Shown: positions 1 to 6,366 of the stretch, in pieces
Position numbering within the stretch: position 1 is the first letter of the stretch
Layout: each line of letters begins with the position of its first letter
From: Chitinophaga pinensis
GTDB lineage: Bacteria > Bacteroidota > Bacteroidia > Flavobacteriales > Flavobacteriaceae
Direction: 5' to 3'
Length of the DNA: 9,071 nt
Assembly: GCA_943324925.2 (NCBI GenBank)
Contig: CALPNL020000074.1
Location: forward strand, 1 to 9,071
Made by a program: the position numbers and the translations under genes
Notes under the pieces: model-generated
What the model was told of the DNA's origin: nothing
The model's input: the letters and a program-made list of their open reading frames with translations, nothing else
Databases searched by the model: none

Positions 1-137
1 AATAATCATAAGTCTTTTCAAGTCATATTTTCAATAACCTTTTATCTCTCAATGGTCCTACTGAACTTAAAATCACACACTTCACTTTAAGCTTAATTAT
101 TACCTATTTTTTAAGTTATTAATTACAATATTTTTTG

Positions 138-145
138 TAAGTTTG
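138..145 (+). promoter_or_regulatory. Candidate -7 promoter element for the secreted protein gene
   Basis: The octamer TAAGTTTG matches the Bacteroidota -7 consensus TAnnTTTG exactly and lies 28 bases before the ATG at 173, which would leave a short leader of about 20 bases. I find no TTG at the usual -33 distance, so the assignment rests on one element in AT-rich DNA. The rest of 1-172 shows no gene or RNA that I can support. Confidence 0.35.
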
Positions 146-172
146 AAATCTTTATAATTTAAAACCCATATC

Positions 173-847
173 ATGTTTAAAAAATTGTTGCTTTTTTTCT
201 TTTTATTATGTTTGCAAAACACTTGGAGTCAAATTGAAATATCCCGAGTTGTTAGTGTATATTCTTACATGAATTTTAGAAATAATTCTTTTGAGGATAA
301 TTCAGTTAAAACAGAAGGTTCACAATACATAGATAACACTTTTTATTCCTCATCTTTTACTTGTATTTCGCAGGCAACTCCGCCAATTCGTTATAATACT
401 TATAAAGAAGAAATGGAATTTATGATTGAAGATAAATTGTATTATTTAGATAAAAACGAAAATTGTGAAATGACTATAAATAATCTTACCTATAAGTATT
501 TTACAAATTATGATAGTAAGAATAACGATGGCTATTTAATTATTTTAACTAAATCAAAGGATTCTAAATATATTCTCTACAAAAAAGAGAAAGTTAAATT
601 TGTACCTGCTTATACTCCTGGTTCGTCTTATGCAGAGGAAAAACCACCAAAATACGTTGTTGATAAAAGCAAATATTTTATAAAAATTCAAGACACCTTA
701 ACTGCATTTCCTGAAAAGAAATCAGAACTAATTAAACTTTTTCCTAACAATAAAGAAGCTATTGAATTGTATTTAAAAGATAACAAAATAAAATTCAATG
801 AAGATTCTAGCTTGTTATTACTGATTAACTTTTTAAATACATTATAG
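173..847 (+). CDS. Hypothetical secreted protein, 224 aa, family not recognised
   Basis: I do not recognise this protein. Residues 1-19 look like a Sec signal peptide: Lys3-Lys4, then a strongly hydrophobic Leu/Phe core, then TWS before Gln20, a cleavage context common in flavobacteria. The Cys at residue 13 sits too early for a normal lipobox, so a soluble periplasmic or exported protein is more likely than a lipoprotein. The mature part is rich in Lys, Asn, Tyr and Ser, with no further membrane span. The last 60 or so residues look helical and carry phrases about elongating Leu/Lys/Asn segments, a composition often seen in flavobacterial orphan exported proteins. There is no C-terminal type IX sorting domain that I can see. 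The gene stands alone: it is followed by a hairpin terminator and faces the alkB-like gene. The ATG at 173 is chosen because it gives the complete signal peptide. No function can be assigned. Confidence 0.8.
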   Translation: MFKKLLLFFFLLCLQNTWSQIEISRVVSVYSYMNFRNNSFEDNSVKTEGSQYIDNTFYSSSFTCISQATPPIRYNTYKEEMEFMIEDKLYYLDKNENCEMTINNLTYKYFTNYDSKNNDGYLIILTKSKDSKYILYKKEKVKFVPAYTPGSSYAEEKPPKYVVDKSKYFIKIQDTLTAFPEKKSELIKLFPNNKEAIELYLKDNKIKFNEDSSLLLLINFLNTL

Positions 848-878
848 AAAACCCTTTCTATTCTGTTTAAATAAAAAT

Positions 879-912
879 AAAAAAGCCTCTAATTTAGTTT
901 AGAGGCTTTTTT
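879..912. terminator. Bidirectional hairpin terminator between convergent genes
   Basis: A 14-bp perfect stem (879-892 with 899-912, core GCCTCTAA/TTAGAGGC) encloses the 6-base loop TTTAGT. It is followed by a T run on the + strand (to 914) and flanked by an A-rich stretch that is a U-tract when read from the - strand. It can therefore end transcription of both the secreted-protein gene and the alkB-like gene. The right arm begins exactly at the TAA stop of the alkB-like gene (899-901) and covers its last codons. Confidence 0.88.
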
Positions 913-1525
913 TTATGGTTCTAAATGTCAAATTAATTCTTGGATCTTTTACTTTTTTCTGCGTAGGAATTTGGTGGATCCAATGGTGCTGTAAAGCACC
1001 TCTCATAATAAGTAATGAGCCTGAAGTTAATTCAAATTTATAATGTAAATCTTTATTCTGCTTGTGTTTAATATCAAACCGTCTGGTCTCTCCAAGGCTT
1101 ACTGAGGCAATTGTAGGGTTTATCCCAAGTTCTTTTTCATCATCGGCATGCCATCCCATTTTATCATTACCATTGTTATATAAATTTAATAGAACACTTG
1201 TAAAATCTTCCTCTGGGATAAACTGTTCAATTTGAGATTTTATTTCAAGCAGTTCCTTGGTCCAAATTTCAGGATAACAAGTAATACCAGAATAGGAATA
1301 ATTAAAACCTTCATAGCCATACCAAGCAGTTTTCCTAGGAACGGGATAGATTTTCCCATAAAATCGTACTTCTTCTTGTTTCCAACTAATGTTATTTTGC
1401 AACAAATTAAAGTAATGTTTAGCTTCAGAAGGAGTGAAGAAGTTTCTCATAAACAAAATTTCTCCATCAGATAATGAAATCACTTCAAATTCTTTTTCTT
1501 GTTCTTCTGGAGTAAATAAATCCAT
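899..1525 (-). CDS. AlkB-like 2-oxoglutarate/Fe(II)-dependent dioxygenase (ALKBH2/3-type)
   Basis: This 208-residue protein belongs to the AlkB family, which removes alkyl groups such as 1-methyladenine and 3-methylcytosine from nucleic acid by oxidative demethylation in the cytoplasm. The double-stranded beta-helix signature is complete. The N-x-Y motif is Asn114-Leu-Tyr116, the iron triad is His126-x-Asp128 (in GWHADDE) plus His184 (in WIHQIP), and the 2-oxoglutarate-binding R-x-N-x-T-F-R motif has Arg196, Asn198 and Arg202. The PRKTAWYG segment near 63-70 and a length around 200 residues match the ALKBH2/ALKBH3-like bacterial group. Substrate preference (DNA or RNA, and which lesion) is not decided by the sequence. 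It is the last gene of the - strand run, 41 bases after the ABC1 kinase-like gene, so it is probably co-transcribed with it. The last codons overlap a hairpin terminator. The ATG at 1525 gives a normal N-terminus. Confidence 0.92.
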   Translation of the reverse strand: MDLFTPEEQEKEFEVISLSDGEILFMRNFFTPSEAKHYFNLLQNNISWKQEEVRFYGKIYPVPRKTAWYGYEGFNYSYSGITCYPEIWTKELLEIKSQIEQFIPEEDFTSVLLNLYNNGNDKMGWHADDEKELGINPTIASVSLGETRRFDIKHKQNKDLHYKFELTSGSLLIMRGALQHHWIHQIPTQKKVKDPRINLTFRTIKKSL

Positions 1526-1566
1526 AACTGTATTTGTAACGAACTAATTTTAAATCGATTACGATT

Positions 1567-2880
1567 TTAATTGGTGTTGTATTTTTGATACTGGTTAACT
1601 TCAATTGTGGCTTTTAAATCGTACATTAAATTATACAATCCAAAGAAGGTACGGTTCATATATATAAAATGTTTGGATCCTCGATTCCCATTCATCTTTC
1701 TGATATTGGTATCTTTTGCAAATCGCTCTCCTAATTTAGCGATGTCTCCAAAAAAGTCTGGATTGGAAAAATCAAAATGTTCTTCTTGAAAAGGCAAAGT
1801 AAACAAGTACATTAAATCGTAAAACATAGTGGTGAAATACTCTACTTCTTCTTTTGTATCGTCAATTCTAAGAATTTCTAGCTCAAATAATTTCTCTTTA
1901 AATATTTTAGGATTATTAATTACCTTTTTGTCTATGAGTTGAAAATAAGGAATGTAAAAATCGAGTGGGATTTTTTTCATACATCCAAAATCAAGAGCGA
2001 TAAGTTGATTGTTGTCATTTACTAAAAAATTTCCAGGGTGAGGATCAGCATGAACTTTTTTCAAAACATGAATTTGATACATATAAAAATCCCATAAAGC
2101 TTGACCTAGTTTATTTGCAATGGTTGTGTTTTTATTTATGTTTGTAAATTCAGAAAGATGAATTCCAGTCATCCAATCCATTGTAATAATTCGCTCTGAA
2201 GAATATTCAGGGTAATACTGTGGAAAAACTAAATTTTCAATTTTTTCACAGGCTTTTACAACTTCTTGACTTTGATTTAATTCCAATAAGTAATTGGTTT
2301 CCTCAATCAATTTGTCTTCTACTTCCTTAAAGTACTTATCCGAATCTTTACCTTGAAGATTAAACATCCTAATTGCTATTGGTTTAACCAATGCCAAATC
2401 TGATGAAATGCTATTGGCCACGCCAGGATATTGAATTTTTACCGCCAATGTTTTTCCGTTTTTCTCTGCTTTATGAACTTGTCCAATACTTGCAGCATTA
2501 ACTGAATTGGCATTAAAAGTGTCAAAAATCTCATAGGGAGATTTACCAAAATTATTTTTAAATGTTTTTAAAACCAATGGAGCGGATAGGGGTGGAACTG
2601 AAAATTGAGATAAGGAGAATTTTTCTACATAGGCTTGCGGTAAAAAGCTCTTGTCCATGCTCAACATCTGGGCAACTTTTAAAGCACTTCCTTTTAGGCT
2701 TTTTAAACCGTCATAAATATCTTCTGCATTGTTTTCATTAAGTTTATCCCGATTTAAATCGGAATTAACCATTTTTTCACCATAATATTTCAAATAATTA
2801 ACCCCAACTTTTGCACCTGTTTGTACTAATTTTGTAGCTCTTTGAATTTTAGAAGTAGGGATGTAGTCTATAGTTTTCAT
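1567..2880 (-). CDS. AarF/ABC1/UbiB-family atypical kinase-like protein
   Basis: This 437-residue protein is an ABC1 (ADCK/UbiB/COQ8) family member, a protein-kinase-like fold whose bacterial and mitochondrial members support quinone or lipid metabolism, probably as ATPases. Signature elements run in order. A K-x-G-Q-like motif reads KVAQ (68-71), with Ala in place of Gly. The Ala-rich loop is NAASIGQVH (128-136). The ATP-binding lysine is probably Lys148 in AVKIQYPG. An acidic segment EETNYLLE lies at 193-200. The catalytic loop is HADPHPGN (277-284, Asp279), and the metal-binding DFG is at 297-299. Unlike E. coli UbiB it has no C-terminal transmembrane pair that I can see, so it resembles the soluble flavobacterial clade. 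Its ATG shares one base with the TAA stop of the TetR-like gene (TAATG), implying translational coupling. Flavobacteria generally make menaquinone, so a role in ubiquinone synthesis is unlikely and I give no gene symbol. Confidence 0.9.
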   Translation of the reverse strand: MKTIDYIPTSKIQRATKLVQTGAKVGVNYLKYYGEKMVNSDLNRDKLNENNAEDIYDGLKSLKGSALKVAQMLSMDKSFLPQAYVEKFSLSQFSVPPLSAPLVLKTFKNNFGKSPYEIFDTFNANSVNAASIGQVHKAEKNGKTLAVKIQYPGVANSISSDLALVKPIAIRMFNLQGKDSDKYFKEVEDKLIEETNYLLELNQSQEVVKACEKIENLVFPQYYPEYSSERIITMDWMTGIHLSEFTNINKNTTIANKLGQALWDFYMYQIHVLKKVHADPHPGNFLVNDNNQLIALDFGCMKKIPLDFYIPYFQLIDKKVINNPKIFKEKLFELEILRIDDTKEEVEYFTTMFYDLMYLFTLPFQEEHFDFSNPDFFGDIAKLGERFAKDTNIRKMNGNRGSKHFIYMNRTFFGLYNLMYDLKATIEVNQYQKYNTN

Positions 2881-3539
2881 TACTTTGAATATATTTTTTC
2901 TTTAAAAATGAATTTTCCAAAATCAATTAAACTGTCTAATGGGGCTAAATTAAATAATTCAAAAGTGGTATTTATCGATTTTTCTATGTAAATATCTGTC
3001 TTTTCAAGTGCTGGAGAAGTATCGTCCATCCAAAATTTCATAGTCAAAAGTAATTGGAACCATGAGGCTTCTTGAATAGCTTTTTCTTGAAAATTTTGAA
3101 ATTGCTCTTGCTTAATTCTGATTTCCTCAGTGATTATTTCAGTAATGAATTCTTTAAAGCTTTTTCTTAAACTAGACAATTGCATCAGGTTTTTAAGTTG
3201 GTTTCCTGAATCCTTTAAAGTTAGCAGCACATAGCTTCTATTGGCTGTTAACAGTTCAAAAAAAGTAAAATTGAAACTTAATAATTTACTTCTCATGTCA
3301 TAGAATTCAAAATCTTTATCTTTTTGCAAAAGCGAAATTGTTTTTTCAAAGAACAAATTAAAAATCTCTTTTTCAATACTTTCAATTGTACCAAAGAAAT
3401 TGTAAAACTCTTTTTCTGTAATGTTATTTTGTTTCGAAAATTGATATACAGATTTAGGCTTTTCATTATGCTCTAATACATAATCCATATACATCGATAC
3501 AATTTTGTCTTTTGAAATTTCTGATTTTTTAGTTGCCAT
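2880..3539 (-). CDS. TetR/AcrR-like transcriptional regulator
   Basis: This 219-residue protein has the architecture of a TetR-family regulator: an N-terminal three-helix DNA-binding domain (about residues 10-60) and a long all-helical ligand/dimerisation domain. The recognition region contains the pattern SVYQFSKQNNITEKEFYNFF (30-49), typical of the helix-turn-helix in which a second helix follows the conserved 'ly.hF' type position. The C-terminal part matches the divergent TetR group that sits next to ABC1 kinase genes in flavobacteria. That is my recollection of family context and not something seen here. It is the first gene of the - strand run, overlaps the kinase-like gene by one base, and is divergent from the photolyase operon. 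This is the classical arrangement for an autoregulator that also controls the divergent gene. Ligand unknown. ATG at 3539 is preceded by an A/T-rich leader without a Shine-Dalgarno motif. Confidence 0.8.
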   Translation of the reverse strand: MATKKSEISKDKIVSMYMDYVLEHNEKPKSVYQFSKQNNITEKEFYNFFGTIESIEKEIFNLFFEKTISLLQKDKDFEFYDMRSKLLSFNFTFFELLTANRSYVLLTLKDSGNQLKNLMQLSSLRKSFKEFITEIITEEIRIKQEQFQNFQEKAIQEASWFQLLLTMKFWMDDTSPALEKTDIYIEKSINTTFELFNLAPLDSLIDFGKFIFKEKIYSK

Positions 3540-3592
3540 ATTTTTTTATCTATTTTTATGAGTGTAAAGGTAAATAATGTTTAATTATTTTC

Positions 3593-3600
3593 TACTTTTG
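3593..3600 (+). promoter_or_regulatory. Candidate -7 promoter element of the photolyase operon
   Basis: TACTTTTG matches the Bacteroidota -7 consensus TAnnTTTG exactly and lies 39 bases before the ATG at 3639, predicting a leader of roughly 30 bases. No TTG is found at the usual -33 distance, so a weak or activator/repressor-controlled promoter is plausible. Its last five bases belong to the palindrome at 3596-3610. Confidence 0.5.
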
Positions 3601-3619
3601 TTAAACAAAATAATTTGTT
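3596..3619. promoter_or_regulatory. Candidate regulator operator: dyad overlapping the promoter
   Basis: The 15-mer TTTTGTTAAACAAAA (3596-3610) is a perfect palindrome of 7-base arms around one A. A second half-site TTTGTT (3614-3619) is inverted relative to AACAAA (3604-3609), so three TTTGTT-type half-sites alternate in 24 bases. The position, overlapping the -7 element and lying between the TetR-like gene and the divergent operon, is what one expects for a TetR operator. The region is very AT-rich, so chance symmetry is possible. Binding by the neighbouring regulator is inference. Confidence 0.4.
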
Positions 3620-3638
3620 AATTTTTTATTATTTAAAT

Positions 3639-4037
3639 ATGGGCAAAGTTATTCCAGACAATGTTGTTTTCTCTGATGACAAAGGTTATAATGCAAGTTT
3701 ATTGTCGTATCCAACCAATGTAGGAGCGCCAGTTATTCATATTGATAATTTAGTTTCATGGAAAAGCAGAGGAATTAGTACTGTTAATAAGCAATTTGAA
3801 AACAAATTCAATGAATTAAAAGTTCAGTACGATAACTTAATGAAGGAATTTGAGAACAATGAATTGGTTTATAATGCCAATTTTTCATTTGAACCAGTTA
3901 TTGGAGAAACGTATCATTTGTATAGAGGTGACGATGGTTACAATTTCTTGTCATTAATTTCTCCAGCAGAATGGAATAAAGAACACCTTGGTACTTTTCA
4001 ATTGAATAGTGATAAAAAATGGATAGCAATAGAATAA
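3639..4037 (+). CDS. DUF2452 domain-containing protein
   Basis: This 132-residue protein resembles the DUF2452 family of small cytoplasmic proteins found widely in Bacteroidota and with no established activity. Recognisable parts are the N-terminal segment around NVGAPVIHIDNLVSWK (27-42), a charged helical stretch at about 47-75 that may form a coiled coil, and the conserved block FEPVIGETYHLYR (84-96) followed by FLSLISPAEW (103-112). There is no signal peptide or membrane segment. I chose the ATG at 3639 over an in-frame TTG at 3615. The TTG would add eight residues with no family support and would fall inside the presumed operator and leader. It is the promoter-proximal gene of the photolyase operon, 13 bases before the flavin-reductase gene, so it shares their transcript. 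Why such a protein leads a photorepair operon is unknown. Confidence 0.85.
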   Translation: MGKVIPDNVVFSDDKGYNASLLSYPTNVGAPVIHIDNLVSWKSRGISTVNKQFENKFNELKVQYDNLMKEFENNELVYNANFSFEPVIGETYHLYRGDDGYNFLSLISPAEWNKEHLGTFQLNSDKKWIAIE

Positions 4038-4050
4038 ATAACACCTATAG

Positions 4051-4692
4051 ATGATAATTAACTTCAATTCTGAGGACTTAATGTCTTTAGATAAAAATAA
4101 ACGCGTCCATTTAATTAATAGTTTGGGTGGATTTAAGAGTGTTGCTTTAGTTGGAACTTCTGATAATGAGGGTAACAATAATTTGGCGATTTTCAGTTCG
4201 ATTTTTCATATTGGAGCCAACCCACCTTTAATAGGATTAATATTTCGTCCCTCACCACCAGAGCGAGATACTTATAACAATATTATTAAAACCGGTTATT
4301 TTACTTTAAATCATGTCAACGAATCAATATTTAAACAAGCCCATCAAACATCAGCTCGCTACGACCAAGGAGACTCTGAATTTGAAAAAACAGGTTTAAC
4401 ACCTGTATATAAAGACCATTTTTTTGCTCCGTATGTAGCCGAAAGTAAAATTCAATTGGGAATTGAATTTAAAGAAAAGGTACCTATTTCGGTTAACAAT
4501 ACCACTTTAATTATTGGTGAGATAATTCAAATTTATATTCCAGAAGATTGTCTAAATGAGGATGGATTTGTAGATATAGAAAAAGCAAATTCGATAACCT
4601 GCTCTGGACTGGATAGTTATCATAAAACAATTCAATTGGATCGATTAAGTTATGCCAAACCAAATTTAGAGATCATCTCAATTATAAATTAA
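4051..4692 (+). CDS. Flavin-reductase-like protein (FMN-binding split barrel)
   Basis: This 213-residue protein has the flavin-reductase-like FMN-binding split-barrel fold, whose members use NAD(P)H to reduce FMN or FAD, or bind FMN as a cofactor. The flavin-binding core is visible at about residues 30-90: VALVGTSDNEG, then NLAIFSSIFHIGANPPLIG, then FRPSPPERDTYNNI and TGYFTLNHV. The C-terminal GLDSYHKTIQLDRLSYAKP (186-204) is typical of the flavobacterial members, whose substrate I do not know. No signal peptide or membrane span. It starts 13 bases after the DUF2452 gene and its TAA stop shares a base with the ATG of the DUF2256 gene, so it is embedded in the photolyase operon. An attractive inference is that it helps keep photolyase flavin reduced or supplies reduced flavin. 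An unrelated FMN-dependent oxidoreductase role is equally compatible with the sequence. Confidence 0.88.
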   Translation: MIINFNSEDLMSLDKNKRVHLINSLGGFKSVALVGTSDNEGNNNLAIFSSIFHIGANPPLIGLIFRPSPPERDTYNNIIKTGYFTLNHVNESIFKQAHQTSARYDQGDSEFEKTGLTPVYKDHFFAPYVAESKIQLGIEFKEKVPISVNNTTLIIGEIIQIYIPEDCLNEDGFVDIEKANSITCSGLDSYHKTIQLDRLSYAKPNLEIISIIN

Positions 4693-4829
4693 TGAAAGGG
4701 GTTAAAAAACAAAATTTACCTAGTAAAACCTGCGTGGTTTGTAACAAGCCCTTTTCATGGCGAAAGAAGTGGGAAAAAGTCTGGGAGGAAGTGAAATATT
4801 GTAGTGATAAATGCCGAATGAACAAATAA
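4692..4829 (+). CDS. DUF2256 zinc-ribbon-like small protein, 45 aa
   Basis: This very short gene encodes a 45-residue basic protein that matches DUF2256. It has two Cys pairs, C14-x-x-C17 and C37-x-x-x-C41, that probably bind one zinc. Between them is the aromatic and basic core PFSWRKKWEKVW (20-31), with YCSDKCR at 36-42. The whole length is conserved family sequence, which makes a chance ORF very unlikely. The ATG overlaps the stop of the flavin-reductase gene by one base (TAATG), and the TAA is separated by a single base from the photolyase ATG at 4831, so translation of all three is probably coupled. From memory, DUF2256 genes are often beside or fused to photolyase/cryptochrome genes, which suggests a nucleic-acid-binding or partner role. 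No function has been shown to my knowledge. The Trp/Arg/Lys-rich middle would suit DNA contact, but this is inference. Confidence 0.93.
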   Translation: MKGVKKQNLPSKTCVVCNKPFSWRKKWEKVWEEVKYCSDKCRMNK

Positions 4830-4830
4830 A

Positions 4831-6366
4831 ATGAAAAAGACTTTACGATTAATTCTAGGAGATCAATTGAATAGTAATCATTCTTGGTTCAAATCGGTAG
4901 ATGATTCGGTTACGTATGTAATGATGGAAATCAGAACCGAAACCGATTATGCCCAACATCATATTCAAAAAGTAGTAGGCATTTTTGCGGCAATGCAAAA
5001 TTTTGCCAATCAATTAAAATCAAATAATCATAATTTGATTTACCTTCATTTGAACGATGAAAATAATCTTCAATCTTTTCAAGAAAATATTCAAAATCTA
5101 ATTTCAGAACACGAATTCACTAATTTCGAATATCAACTTTCCGATGAATATCGAGTTGATCAAGATTTAATAGAACTGTGCAATACTATTTCTATTCCAA
5201 GTAAATCAGTTGATTCAGAACATTTTTTTACATCAAGAAATGAATTAGGAGATTTTTTTCAAGGTAAAAAAACTTTTTTAATGGAGAGTTTTTATCGGGC
5301 CATGAGAAAAAAGCACGCTGTTTTAATGGACGGTGATCAACCGCTTACAGGAAAATGGAATTATGATAGCGATAATCGGAAGAAATTGCCTAAAGATCAT
5401 AAACCTACATCTCCTTTAATTTTTGATAATGACGTTTCAGAAATTCTTTTTGAAATCAACAAAACAGATATTAAAACCATTGGATCAATTGATGCCAATC
5501 ATTTTTTATGGCCTATAAATAGAGAGCAATCACTTGAATTATTAGACTTTTTTGCAACCGAATGTTTGTCACTATTTGGAAGTTTTCAAGATGCTATGAC
5601 TCCTAATGAATGGTCCATATACCATTCCCGAATTTCTTTTTCAATGAATATCAAACTGATTTCACCTAAAGAAGTAATTAATCGAGTAACTCTAGAATGG
5701 CAGAAACGTTCTGATGAAATTGAATACCACCAATTAGAAGGATTTGTTAGACAGATAATAGGGTGGAGGGAATACATGCGAGGTATTTATTGGAACCAAA
5801 TGCCAGATTATGCTACTTTAAATTTTTTTAATAATTCAGATAAATTGCCTTCTTGGTTTTGGACTGGCACTACTAAAATGAATTGCCTAAAAGAGGCTAT
5901 AAATCAATCTTTGAACTACGGATATGCACATCACATTCAGCGTTTAATGATTACAGGCAACTTTGCTCTATTGGCGGGTGTTCATCCTGACGAAATTGAC
6001 GCTTGGTATTTAGGAATTTATATTGACGCCTTTGAATGGGTTCAAATTACCAATACTCGCGGTATGAGTCAGTTTGCAGATGGAGGAATTGTAGGGACTA
6101 AACCCTATGTGAGTTCGGCTTCCTATATCGATAAAATGAGTAATTATTGTGGAAGTTGTTATTATAAAAAAGTAATCAAAACTGGGGATAAAGCTTGTCC
6201 TTTCAATAGTTTGTATTGGAATTTTTATGATAAAAATGAAAGTAAACTTGCAAAAAATCCCCGTATTGGAATGATGTACAACGTATGGAGAAAAATGAAA
6301 CCTGAAGATAAAATAGCATTACTTGAACAAGCAGATTATTATTTAAAAAACATAAATGATTTATGA
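4831..6366 (+). CDS. Iron-sulfur bacterial cryptochrome/photolyase, (6-4) PhrB type
   Basis: This 511-residue protein belongs to the FeS-BCP group (deoxyribodipyrimidine photolyase-related proteins), which repair (6-4) pyrimidine photoproducts with blue light, FAD, a lumazine-type antenna and a 4Fe-4S cluster. The N-terminus LRLILGDQLN (5-14) is the typical Rossmann antenna-domain start. Cluster ligands are Cys352, Cys440, Cys443 and Cys456, exactly two higher than the published Agrobacterium PhrB ligands (350, 438, 441, 454). The same offset holds for the two active-site histidines (His367, His368) and for the electron-transfer residues Trp344, Trp392 and Tyr393. This constant register argues for a complete, functional enzyme with a virtually indel-free C-terminal half. 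It starts one base after the DUF2256 stop and overlaps the CRY-DASH ATG by four bases (ATGA). Light-dependent repair is inferred from the family. A signalling role, as proposed for some members, cannot be excluded. Confidence 0.94.
   Translation: MKKTLRLILGDQLNSNHSWFKSVDDSVTYVMMEIRTETDYAQHHIQKVVGIFAAMQNFANQLKSNNHNLIYLHLNDENNLQSFQENIQNLISEHEFTNFEYQLSDEYRVDQDLIELCNTISIPSKSVDSEHFFTSRNELGDFFQGKKTFLMESFYRAMRKKHAVLMDGDQPLTGKWNYDSDNRKKLPKDHKPTSPLIFDNDVSEILFEINKTDIKTIGSIDANHFLWPINREQSLELLDFFATECLSLFGSFQDAMTPNEWSIYHSRISFSMNIKLISPKEVINRVTLEWQKRSDEIEYHQLEGFVRQIIGWREYMRGIYWNQMPDYATLNFFNNSDKLPSWFWTGTTKMNCLKEAINQSLNYGYAHHIQRLMITGNFALLAGVHPDEIDAWYLGIYIDAFEWVQITNTRGMSQFADGGIVGTKPYVSSASYIDKMSNYCGSCYYKKVIKTGDKACPFNSLYWNFYDKNESKLAKNPRIGMMYNVWRKMKPEDKIALLEQADYYLKNINDL

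Noticed and set aside
1..90. Frame open from the left edge to a TAA near position 90
   Set aside because: About 29 residues with no recognisable sequence in AT-rich DNA; it could be the end of an upstream gene but nothing supports it.
206..211. Possible lipoprotein cysteine (residue 13) in the secreted protein
   Set aside because: It lies in the hydrophobic core, too close to the N-terminus for a standard lipobox; cleavage before Gln20 fits better.
1232..1474. Open frame on the + strand opposite the alkB-like gene (and similar ones at 1607-1789, 3954-4178, 5586-5777, 6203-6412, 6773-6973)
   Set aside because: All lie antisense to well-supported genes, have no recognisable domains and read as shadow frames.
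1552..1567. Small hairpin AAATCG-ATTA-CGATTT between the alkB-like and kinase-like genes
   Set aside because: Only six pairs and no U-tract; too weak to call a terminator or processing site.
3565..3572. TACCTTTA on the - strand as -7 element of the TetR-like gene
   Set aside because: It misses the final G of the consensus and no TTG lies at a suitable distance, so I did not list it as a feature.
3615..3638. In-frame TTG start eight codons before the DUF2452 ATG
   Set aside because: The added residues have no family support and the TTG lies inside the putative operator and leader; the ATG at 3639 is the better start.
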